Assembly (NCBI GenBank): GCA_021813025.1
Contig: JAKAME010000005.1
Location: 1-38,238, forward strand
Direction of reading: 5' to 3'
DNA length: 38,238 nt
Source: Microcaldota archaeon
GTDB taxonomy: Archaea; Micrarchaeota; Micrarchaeia; Anstonellales; Anstonellaceae
In this document: in pieces, positions 26,901-34,474 of the stretch
Layout of the letters: each line of letters begins with the position of its first letter
How positions within the stretch are numbered: position 1 is the stretch's first letter
Made by a program: the position numbers and the translations under genes
The notes under the pieces: generated by a model
What the model was told of the DNA's origin: nothing
Databases searched by the model: none
What the model saw: the letters and a program-made list of their open reading frames with translations, nothing else

Positions 26901-28874
26901 CGGGATATAACTAGCTGGACCGAGATTCAGACGACCGTTCTCAATCACGTCTCTAAATATGGCGACAATGCACTGATTGTTATCGAAGGCGCGGCGCCCC
27001 ATATCTGGGGGGCCATTCCGATGCTGGAAAAGGAAGCTGGATGCAAGTACATCCAAGCGCCGACCCTTGCGCTTGCATTGAACAAAGGCTTGGGAGATGC
27101 CATCGGCAAGGTTGACCCGGAAAGACTCGCTGTTCAGATGACCCGGGACCTGGGAGTCGTGAAATATCTGGGCGCGAGAGATATCGAACATTTCATCAAC
27201 GAGCGCAATGCAGGCACCCAGAACCGAAATCTAATCATCGGAATGGAGGAGACGGGTTTGCATGGGCTATACACTACTGAGCATGCTGCCGGACCATATG
27301 AGGACATAATCAAGTACGTGCGAGAATATAGCCCGAAGAGCGTTTTGTATATCCATGAAGACCTTAATGTCGAGAACATAAAAAGCGGGCTAAACCGGTA
27401 TAAGGAGACTGGCCAGCTTGGGTCAGGTTGGTCGATTCTTCCACGCGACAAGTTTTTGGCGACTGCGATCGACCTTGGCGTTCCTGTTGAGTTTGGGGCG
27501 TTCGGTTTTCTGGACCGGCAAAATCTGCAAAACGCATTCGGAGTGTCCAGTTTGTTTGGATGGCAAAAATTCCCGTATACATATGCTTCAATGAAGGTAA
27601 AGGCAGAAACAAAAACCGGGGAGACAGCGCCCAAAGTCCGCATGGAGGAGCCGCAAGGCGCAAAAGACAATGCGGAAGCCTCCCAGCGAGGCAAGCCTCG
27701 CGGCATGGTCGGCGGCACGGCGTTCACGCGGCAGGAGCCGGTTCGCCTCGATGTTCCGGGCTTGGGGCCGAAAACAGAGCCAGTGAAAACGCAGGGGGAT
27801 TTTGTAAGGCAGGCCGAACGGCAGGTGAAAGAGCTGGAGAGGCTGGCCGGCAGCGTCTCCGCCCGCATGAGCGAGCTGGACGTCAGGCCGAACGAAAAGC
27901 TGCAGAACTGCCTGGAAGAGATTAACCGCCTGCTGTTTGACATCAAGTTTGACGTCCAAAAATGGAAGTATGGCCGCAGCTACGTCAGCGTCAGCGAAAT
28001 GCCGCCCGATTTCGCTCCCGTCGTCAAGGACGTGGGCCTGCTGGCCCTGAACTCGGCGCGGGCAGTGCAGGAGCTGAAAGTTCTGGCATCCAAAAAGCCG
28101 GGAGCATGGGGCGTGGGCGAACTGGAGGCGGTCGGGCGGGGGCTGCAGAACCTCTATGCAGCAGCCAATACGGGGAAGGGCCTGCCGCTGGAAGTCAAGC
28201 TTCCCCCGATTCAGAAGACCGTCATCCCGACCGCCGCCTCAAGCGCAGGCCCCAAGCAGAAGGAGGTCCAGTATTGGGAAAAAAGGGCGTTTGAGCTTGG
28301 CCAGCCGATTGAGGTTATCAACGAGAAGCGCGCCGAGCGCTCGTGGCAGCCGCTGAAAGTTGAAATGAAGATGAAGGAGGGCAAGCTGGTGCCTGAACTG
28401 GTGCAGGATGAATCGTATACCTTGATGGTTGGCGGAACGGCATACGGGCCGGGCCGGCCGGTCAGGCCCGGCATCTGGGTAAAGAATCCGAATGTGGAGG
28501 CCGCGCCCCGCTCGTGGGAATTCGGGCCAGACAACTGGGTGGTGGACGGCCCGGACGGGAGGGCATACATCCACAGCACCGAATTCGCCGACCGGCCGCG
28601 GGTGTTGAGGCCGGACGGAACCGCGGTCTGGTATGAAAACGCGTCAAAAGTATACAGCGGGGCGTATGCCCAGCTCACGAAAACGCTGGTGGGCGGGCAA
28701 AAGTTCGTGGTGGCCCCCATCGAGGAGGGATTCCGGCTGTATGTGCCCGAAAGGCTGATTCCGGGCTTGCGCGCAAGATTCGGCTATTATCAGGAGTATG
28801 TGATGAAGGATGGCGCGCTGGTCGGAACCGGCCGGCGAATGGCGGCCGGCGAACTGGGAAAGCCGGGGAAATGA
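23970..28874 (+). CDS. 1634-aa modular protein: helical N-terminal region, hydrophobic segment, embedded GNAT acetyltransferase domain, uncharacterised second domain, GC-rich C-terminal region
   Basis: Single uninterrupted ORF; GNAT motif A VIAVDPGYRNLGLGQALLDF near nt 25,770-25,830; AT-richer block about 25.4-27.6 kb. Confidence 0.85.
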   Translation: MFVLQLSRSDTFANISSLPASSEINREVKRTGVFPTTFEGAREKLEAAKKMHNWRMGAMDAASGITYSERTSGQKSWDKPREEIEAGGYGSRPGISVGRSPAAVKLEEMGYKDGEQELLNLQLDERFQKAHAEASTAIDGLKRTYDGVKKQLDSTTDPAGRRKLQLLMDDLAYAANVAASVVLKEEERYTLWGAKDAARKGRFEQQAGRTSLRDIFYQLVDANSYLAHESLAGFYNVQYDSGGRPEYLTNAAHPELEKYYSYINLAKGRMDSLGKAGQYEKLVENYAYNLGQFEAYFNRAVEKETSWFQYSKSIREAPTGIEKICAVASPFVEAASPVVAALSMLWPQTAILGYSYFSAQSIKSFQEGDYLHGGLMALTLAAPIFSSMTGSGSAFVSTAGKVGSVSSKGAGLFFMVDIGFSTGRLLIDGSKYGFSVEQMEELGSSLGFIAMPAVVHTRLAKVVPKKEPYNPVEEAPLELKGGEATSKIKLKIFEGADQKNRQSNEEMYSEAEATLKDGQKINIVRVKNTSNKKQMRVFDGMYSLLERNFRESEIESKDDYLNFIQDAYSDNFFVNVAYDLNGRVIGVGTYSYLGKISSIMGNVIAVDPGYRNLGLGQALLDFRDVQASKHAKNLGSEIKYAIAEIDLPNAGYDPPGLVSGRLKFHTEATNVRFVKTDGGGPLVYIMPDMQAYFENPSAGKADEWLIFAIRKYDGGNKISGKEIYPLLKYYYIDYLGIECGFDMQHMRQYFIQTLNANFSLNIPPGASEKKVERIFNKNASSRQFEFTKPADWIEKDIEVREIEPLTRRGKRSASPEAKKTKAETQTKKTWPEQLAPDNLNPDARKQKYRIESNKKIMTWEEFKEEYYKFRDDFYSRHDRNEIRLPEKFVNSLRNRKALWSFVKEYDGGLPAIRKRLTKEAAQATLETKPIQKHETFSQEGYDFLFGRIAHPLFDITEPQTGLIYRELQNEVGPQAISRDITSWTEIQTTVLNHVSKYGDNALIVIEGAAPHIWGAIPMLEKEAGCKYIQAPTLALALNKGLGDAIGKVDPERLAVQMTRDLGVVKYLGARDIEHFINERNAGTQNRNLIIGMEETGLHGLYTTEHAAGPYEDIIKYVREYSPKSVLYIHEDLNVENIKSGLNRYKETGQLGSGWSILPRDKFLATAIDLGVPVEFGAFGFLDRQNLQNAFGVSSLFGWQKFPYTYASMKVKAETKTGETAPKVRMEEPQGAKDNAEASQRGKPRGMVGGTAFTRQEPVRLDVPGLGPKTEPVKTQGDFVRQAERQVKELERLAGSVSARMSELDVRPNEKLQNCLEEINRLLFDIKFDVQKWKYGRSYVSVSEMPPDFAPVVKDVGLLALNSARAVQELKVLASKKPGAWGVGELEAVGRGLQNLYAAANTGKGLPLEVKLPPIQKTVIPTAASSAGPKQKEVQYWEKRAFELGQPIEVINEKRAERSWQPLKVEMKMKEGKLVPELVQDESYTLMVGGTAYGPGRPVRPGIWVKNPNVEAAPRSWEFGPDNWVVDGPDGRAYIHSTEFADRPRVLRPDGTAVWYENASKVYSGAYAQLTKTLVGGQKFVVAPIEEGFRLYVPERLIPGLRARFGYYQEYVMKDGALVGTGRRMAAGELGKPGK

Positions 28875-29026
28875 GGCAGGGAACGGAAGAAAGGGCGCGT
28901 CGTTGCCGATTTTCATTTTTCGTGTTTCTTTTCCGCCCCTTTGCAAAAACCCCCGGTTTCCCACGTCGGAGCGGGATATGCCTATTTATACCTAATCCCC
29001 GATTGCACGCCTGACAGGTGGATATA

Positions 29027-30100
29027 ATGGAAAGTTTGGTGAAATCCGTCCTGGGTGAGCAAGAGCCAGCTCGTGAAGCAACAAATGATTTTGGCTCGGA
29101 CCAGATTAGGATTTGCGTGGTAGGTGTCGGAGGCGGTGGCAACAACACCATCAACCGGCTCATACGCTCGGGCGTGAAGGGATGCGACCTGCTCGCGGTA
29201 AACACCGACAGGCAGCACCTCAACATGATACACGAGAAGGCCAAGAAGGTGCTCATAGGAAAGAGCATCACAAAGGGCCTGGGAGCGGGCGGCTACCCTG
29301 AGACCGGCGCGAAGTCGGCCGAGGTGGACCGCGGGCTTCTTGAGAAGGAGCTTGAAGGCTCGCATCTCGTGTTCATCTGCGCGGGCATGGGCGGCGGAAC
29401 GGGAACCGGCGCTGCGCCGGTGATTGCCGAAATCGCCAAGGAGCAGGGCGCTATTACCGTAGCTATGGTGACATACCCCTTCAACCTCGAGCGCGCGCGG
29501 CGCGCCAAGGCCGATGAGGGCATCCAGAAGCTGCGCAAGACTGTTGATTCGGTCATCGTGCTGGACAACAACCGCCTTGTGAAGCTCGTGCCGAACCTGC
29601 CTATGAACGAAGCATTCGCGGTTGCGGATGAAATCCTGGCCAAGGCCGTAGGAGGCCTGGTCTGGACCATCACCCAGCCTTCCCTGATTAACATTGACTT
29701 CGCGGACGTGCGGGCCATTGTGACGGGCGGAGGCGTGGGCTTCATTGCCGTGGGCGAGGGCAAGGGCACGGACAAGGTCCGCGCCGCTGCAGAGGGCGTG
29801 CTCAAGAACCGCCTCCTCGACGTGGAATTCGACGGAGCCAACGGGGCCCTCATCCACATCTCGGGCGGAGCTGACCTGACGCTGGGCGATGCCATCAAGG
29901 CCGGTGAGATAATCACCGAGAAGATGGACGCGCAGGCAAACGTCAAGTGGGGCGCAAGGCTTATCCCCGGCTACGACGGCAAGCTGGAAATCGTCGCGAT
30001 TGTCACGGGCGTCAAGGGCGCCAACGTGTTCGGAGCCTCGACAGAGGAGCCGGTTCGCGCGAGCGCATCCAGCTACAGCGACATCGAGATAATCGGGTAG
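29027..30100 (+). CDS. ftsZ: Cell division protein FtsZ (copy 1)
   Basis: ICVVGVGGGGNNTINRL; FICAGMGGGTGTGAAPVIAEIAKE tubulin/FtsZ signature; ITVAMVTYPF. Confidence 0.96.
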   Translation: MESLVKSVLGEQEPAREATNDFGSDQIRICVVGVGGGGNNTINRLIRSGVKGCDLLAVNTDRQHLNMIHEKAKKVLIGKSITKGLGAGGYPETGAKSAEVDRGLLEKELEGSHLVFICAGMGGGTGTGAAPVIAEIAKEQGAITVAMVTYPFNLERARRAKADEGIQKLRKTVDSVIVLDNNRLVKLVPNLPMNEAFAVADEILAKAVGGLVWTITQPSLINIDFADVRAIVTGGGVGFIAVGEGKGTDKVRAAAEGVLKNRLLDVEFDGANGALIHISGGADLTLGDAIKAGEIITEKMDAQANVKWGARLIPGYDGKLEIVAIVTGVKGANVFGASTEEPVRASASSYSDIEIIG

Positions 30101-30170
30101 AAATATCCGGTTTTTTCCTTTTTTATTTTTATTTTCATTTGCCTAGTTCCTCTGCCGGATTTTATTCCAG

Positions 30171-30213
30171 TTTTTCCTTTTCGTTTTCCGGTTTTTTCCT
30201 TTTCGTTTTCCGG
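30171..30213 (+). repeat. Two tandem copies of TTTTCCTTTTCGTTTTCCGG within a T-rich 3' region
   Basis: Direct reading downstream of ftsZ copy 1. Confidence 0.65.
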
Positions 30214-30281
30214 TTTTTGCTTTAATTTCCTGTTTTTCATTTTCTCTTTCCTGTTTTTTGCCTTTCAGTTAGTGTTTTATT

Positions 30282-30307
30282 CCCCCGCTTTCAAAGAAGC
30301 CTGGGGG
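30282..30307 (+). promoter_or_regulatory. Leader hairpin pairing CCCCC with the GGGGG next to the start codon of the 30313 gene
   Basis: CCCCCGCTT-tcaaag-AAGC-ct-GGGGG, followed by attgcATG. Confidence 0.4.
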
Positions 30308-30312
30308 ATTGC

Positions 30313-31062
30313 ATGCTGCTCTTTCAGGCCGGCCGGACCATCACAGGCCTTCCGCCAAAGAAAAAAGAGCCTGCCGGGGAGGATTCGGCCAAAACCGCAG
30401 CGCCTGACCTTGCGCCGAAAGAGAGCCGCGCGGATTCGGCCCGCATTTCGCTTGACACCATTCCGTCAAAGATTTTGCCGCAGAAACAGGAGCGCATTTT
30501 GAAAGGCGCCAAAAAAAAGCCGGGGAAAGATACCCTCAAAGAGGCGCAGAAGGAGCCGGAACGGCCGAGCGCCCGCGAGCAGGCCCTGCAGCGGATAGAC
30601 CCCGCGAACAGGGAGGGAGCCGGCAGGGAGTATGAGAAGGGCGTGGCGCTTCTGAAGTCGAACATCGTGAAGGGCAAGGACTACATGAACGGGCTGAAGA
30701 AAAAATACCCCCAGCTCAACGACCTGTGCAACCAGTCGGTTTCCGACGCCTACATCAAGCTCGGGTTCAGGTACATCAGGGAAGGATTCGAAAACCACAG
30801 CCAGACCTTCGTTGACAACGGCACCAGGATATACGACCACGGCAAGGAAATGGCTGACAAGGGCACCGCATGCTTCGAGAAAGCCATCCGCTACTGGCCA
30901 TCGAACAAAACCGCCATACGCGAGCGGCTTGGGAAAATGTGGACCGAGGACGTCGAAGGGGTGGCCGGCAAGTGGCCCAGCCTGCGGGAAAGGATGCGCA
31001 TGTACACGGAAATGGGGGGATACTCGAAAAGAATTGCAGAACTCATCAGAAGCCTTGAATAG
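30313..31062 (+). CDS. Hypothetical 249-aa protein (Lys/Pro-rich N-terminus, helical/TPR-like C-terminus) between two ftsZ genes
   Basis: ORF; helical pattern GREYEKGVALLKSNIVKGKDYMNGLKKKYPQLNDL... Confidence 0.7.
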   Translation: MLLFQAGRTITGLPPKKKEPAGEDSAKTAAPDLAPKESRADSARISLDTIPSKILPQKQERILKGAKKKPGKDTLKEAQKEPERPSAREQALQRIDPANREGAGREYEKGVALLKSNIVKGKDYMNGLKKKYPQLNDLCNQSVSDAYIKLGFRYIREGFENHSQTFVDNGTRIYDHGKEMADKGTACFEKAIRYWPSNKTAIRERLGKMWTEDVEGVAGKWPSLRERMRMYTEMGGYSKRIAELIRSLE

Positions 31063-31250
31063 AACGGCCATTTTTCCCCATTTTTCCATCATTTTTGCGA
31101 AATTTTATCTCCTCCCACACCCGAATCCGGTTTTTCGTTTTTCCACCTCGATGTATCTATCTGCTTTTTAAACATTTTACCTATCTACTAGCATCAAGGG
31201 CGTGATGCGCGCAAATCCGGCCATAAGCGACCAGACCGGAACGGCGCGCA

Positions 31251-32393
31251 ATGGGGCATGACGATAAAAAGACGGGGGTTGGGCAAATGTTGGAAGGTTT
31301 TGTGGCTTCGGCCAAGGAGAATAATTCAGCGCCAGTGCAGCACAGCGACCCCGTGCAGTCCGACGGGCTGATGTCGAACGACAAGGTGCGCATAGCCATA
31401 GTGGGCATCGGCGGCGGGGGCTGCAACACCGTTGATAGGATGATGAAAAACAACATCCAGTCCGCCCAGACAATCGCAATAAACACCGATTCGCTTCATT
31501 TGAAATCCATTCAGGCGCACAAGAAGGTGCTTATCGGCGCCAACGTCACGAGGGGCCTCGGCGCCGGCGGATTCCCCGAGGTGGCGGAGAAGTGCGCCGA
31601 GGCATCGAGGCAGCAGATTCGCGACGCGATTGGCGAAACAGAGCTGGTATTCCTGTGCGCAGGCATGGGCGGCGGAACCGGAACCGGCGCAGGCCCTGTT
31701 GTGGCCTCGGTGGCCAAGGAGCAGGGCGCGGTCGTGGTCTCGATTGTCACAATCCCCTTCGCGCTTGAGCGCGCGCGCATGAAGAAGGCTGTGTGGGGCC
31801 TGCAGAGGCTTGCGCCACACTCAGACACCATGGCGGTGATTGACAACAACCGCCTCGTGAGCTACTGCCCCAACCTTCCAATCTCAGATGCATTCAACCT
31901 TGCGGACGCCATTACGGGCAAGGCCGTGCGCGGCATTGCGGACACCATAATGCTGCCCAGTCTGATGAACATCGACTACGCGGATGTGCGCTCTGTCATG
32001 CAGGACGGGGGAGTGGCGCTGATTTCCATGGGCGAGGCCCATGGCAACGACCGCGTGGAGTCGGTCGTGAAAAACACCCTTGAGCACCCCCTGCTTGACG
32101 TTTCGTATGAGGGAGCCAAAGGAGCCCTGCTCCACATCGCGGGCGGCACCGGCCTCACGCTTGGCGAATCCATTTCGATTGGAGAGGGCATCACTTCCGA
32201 ATTCGCCCCCGACGCCAACGTGAAAATCGGCGCCCGCCTCGACCCCGGCATGGGGGATTTGGTTACCGTGACATCCATCGTGACCGGCCTGAAATCCGGT
32301 CAGCTCGAGGGAATCATGGGCCAGATGGGCGGCTCGCACAGCGCTCCTGAGCAGGGCCGGCCGAGCTTCATGGAGACAATGGTCGAGGTTTGA
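31251..32393 (+). CDS. ftsZ: Cell division protein FtsZ (copy 2)
   Basis: IAIVGIGGGGCNTVDRM; FLCAGMGGGTGTGAGPVVASVAKE; VVVSIVTIPF. Confidence 0.96.
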   Translation: MGHDDKKTGVGQMLEGFVASAKENNSAPVQHSDPVQSDGLMSNDKVRIAIVGIGGGGCNTVDRMMKNNIQSAQTIAINTDSLHLKSIQAHKKVLIGANVTRGLGAGGFPEVAEKCAEASRQQIRDAIGETELVFLCAGMGGGTGTGAGPVVASVAKEQGAVVVSIVTIPFALERARMKKAVWGLQRLAPHSDTMAVIDNNRLVSYCPNLPISDAFNLADAITGKAVRGIADTIMLPSLMNIDYADVRSVMQDGGVALISMGEAHGNDRVESVVKNTLEHPLLDVSYEGAKGALLHIAGGTGLTLGESISIGEGITSEFAPDANVKIGARLDPGMGDLVTVTSIVTGLKSGQLEGIMGQMGGSHSAPEQGRPSFMETMVEV

Positions 32394-32488
32394 AGCAGGC
32401 CCCGGCCAATTCTTCTTTTTGTTTTTCATTCCTTTTTCTATTGTTTTATAAATTTCCAGCGTCAGATATCACCTTCTATTTATTTTGT

Positions 32489-33259
32489 CTAGTCTCTCCT
32501 CAAGCTCAGCGTCGGAATACCAAGATTGCGTACAGCCATGGACAGGTCGCTTCGCAGTTCCCGGCAGCCCTCACCTTTGGCCTCCAGCTCATCGATTAAT
32601 TTTTCAGCCTCGAGAAACTTTTCTCTGGCTTGCTCAAGAGAATCTTTCTGCCCATAATCAAAACCTAAAGAAATGAGCAGGGATATCTTTTCGCGTTTGT
32701 CTTCTACCCTCTCAACGTATTTACTGGTCACGTCAGGATTACGGCCCATGAACGACCACCAAGCGGTTTGGGCCGCACGTGTTGTGGAAATCTCGTTCTT
32801 CTCTGTCTCTCGACTCTGGATTTGTCGGCCAGTCACATGAACTTTTCTGAGGAAAGGAATCAGCATAGCAAACCCGACCAAAATTACCAGTCCGACAGCA
32901 TATGCGAATCCTTTCCAGTCGGGCTTGTCCAACTCAGTTATTCTGCTTTGGACGGTTTTTCTAAGCGCGTCTGTCCGCGTTCCGGAGTAGTTATCCAAAT
33001 CTTTTTCGGTTTCCTTCAGTATTTCAAGATCGGTTTCGTAAAACTCGTGGGTAGCCACCCTTAGCATAAAGTTTCTCTCGTAATTCTGCGGAATATCCTG
33101 TTTGATTACCTGTTCCTGCAAAGGTTTTTGGGAAACCGGCTTTGGCTCCTGACCGTGTGCCTTGTAGAACGGGTTGGAGAGCGCCATCGTCCCCACTAAG
33201 ACATAGGGCAGCGTCTTGGCGGCGATTTTTTGGAATTTTATCATGTTCTCACCCGACAT
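32489..33259 (-). CDS. Hypothetical membrane protein with N-terminal signal-like segment and central TM
   Basis: TLPYVLVGTMALSNPFYKAHGQ; GFAYAVGLVILVGFAMLIPFL; coiled C-terminal region. Confidence 0.6.
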   Translation of the reverse strand: MSGENMIKFQKIAAKTLPYVLVGTMALSNPFYKAHGQEPKPVSQKPLQEQVIKQDIPQNYERNFMLRVATHEFYETDLEILKETEKDLDNYSGTRTDALRKTVQSRITELDKPDWKGFAYAVGLVILVGFAMLIPFLRKVHVTGRQIQSRETEKNEISTTRAAQTAWWSFMGRNPDVTSKYVERVEDKREKISLLISLGFDYGQKDSLEQAREKFLEAEKLIDELEAKGEGCRELRSDLSMAVRNLGIPTLSLRRD

Positions 33260-33364
33260 TGTGTTTCTCTATGTCTATCTATGGATTAATCTAAATATAA
33301 TACTTATAATCAATTTCTTTGACAAGTGCTTAGTATTTTAAACAAGTCTAACCATAAATCCAAT

Positions 33365-34369
33365 ATGTCAAACTCACTCGTCAAGCTCGATGCCAAGGAC
33401 AAGCGCATCCTCTACGAGCTGGAGCTGGACTGCCGCCTAGGCGGGCCGGAACTGGCCAAGCGCGTGGGAATTTCAAAGCAGGTGCTCTCCTACCGAATTT
33501 CGCGCCTCATGAAAGAAGGCGTCATCCTCTCTTTTCTGGCCGCTGTCAATGTCTCGCGCATGGGCTATGCCAACCACGAGGTCTGGATGCAGCTGCCTAA
33601 AATGCCGGAAAGCAAAAGAAAGGAATTGGAGGATTATTTGTGCGCCCATGCCAGCGTCAGGCTGGTGGCCGGCTGCGGGGGCAAATACGACCTTCTCATA
33701 GGCATTTTGGCCAAATCCGTCAACGAGTTCAACCGGATTCTCAAGCACATTTTGGCCAAATTCCCCGGCTGCGTCAATGATTATGCCATTCTGGTTTCCA
33801 CCGAGTTTTACACCTATCCCAAGACTTACCTCATCAACAACCAAGCAAGAAAAAAAGAAGTGCCCATGATCGGCTCGTTTGAAACAGTCCAAACCGATTC
33901 CACGGACCAAAAAATCCTCGCCGCCCTCTCGTCGAATGCGCGCGCCGGCACCATTGAATTGGCCAACCGGCTCAATCTGGCCCCCAACACCGTGCGCAGC
34001 CGGATAAAAGGCATGGAAAGGAGCGGCATCATCGAAGGATACAAGATTTTGATAGACCACCAAAAGACAGGTTATGAGAATTACGAGATTCTGGCCAGCA
34101 TGAGGCACATGCACCCCAAGAAAGAGGAAGAACTGGAGGAATTCTGCCGCTCGAATCCCTATTCCACCTTCCTGCTCAAATGCGTGGGCAAGTGGGACGT
34201 CGACATCGGCTTCGACTGCGAGGACAACGCCCATTTCCAGAAGATTTTGGTGGAGTTCAGAGACCGGTTCGGAGACATTATCCAAGATTACGAGGTCGTG
34301 CCGGTAATGGGATGGCGGAAATTCACTTATTACCCGTTCCACGGCCCGGCTTATGTGGGAAAAGCGTGA
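33365..34369 (+). CDS. Transcriptional regulator with two tandem Lrp/AsnC units
   Basis: LDAKDKRILYELELDCRLGGPELAKRVGISKQVLSYRISRLMKEGVI and TDQKILAALSSNARAGTIELANRLNLAPNTVRSRIKGMERSGIIEGY. Confidence 0.85.
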   Translation: MSNSLVKLDAKDKRILYELELDCRLGGPELAKRVGISKQVLSYRISRLMKEGVILSFLAAVNVSRMGYANHEVWMQLPKMPESKRKELEDYLCAHASVRLVAGCGGKYDLLIGILAKSVNEFNRILKHILAKFPGCVNDYAILVSTEFYTYPKTYLINNQARKKEVPMIGSFETVQTDSTDQKILAALSSNARAGTIELANRLNLAPNTVRSRIKGMERSGIIEGYKILIDHQKTGYENYEILASMRHMHPKKEEELEEFCRSNPYSTFLLKCVGKWDVDIGFDCEDNAHFQKILVEFRDRFGDIIQDYEVVPVMGWRKFTYYPFHGPAYVGKA

Positions 34370-34474
34370 TGGAAGTCTAGATTTTTTATTTTCAAATTCT
34401 TCTTTTCCTTTTTCATTCCTCTTTTTTTCCCAATTCTTCTTTTCGTTTTCCCTTTTCTCATTCTCCTTTTCGTT

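Noticed and set aside
27134-27946. Minus-strand 270-aa ORF opposite the giant gene
   Set aside because: Antisense, Ser/Arg/Phe-rich translation, no promoter evidence
30100-30275. CRISPR array or minisatellite in the T-rich repeats
   Set aside because: Only two short T-rich units, no spacers; better explained as terminator sequence
33473-34342. Minus-strand 289-aa ORF opposite the Lrp-type gene
   Set aside because: Shadow of a clear double Lrp/AsnC coding region
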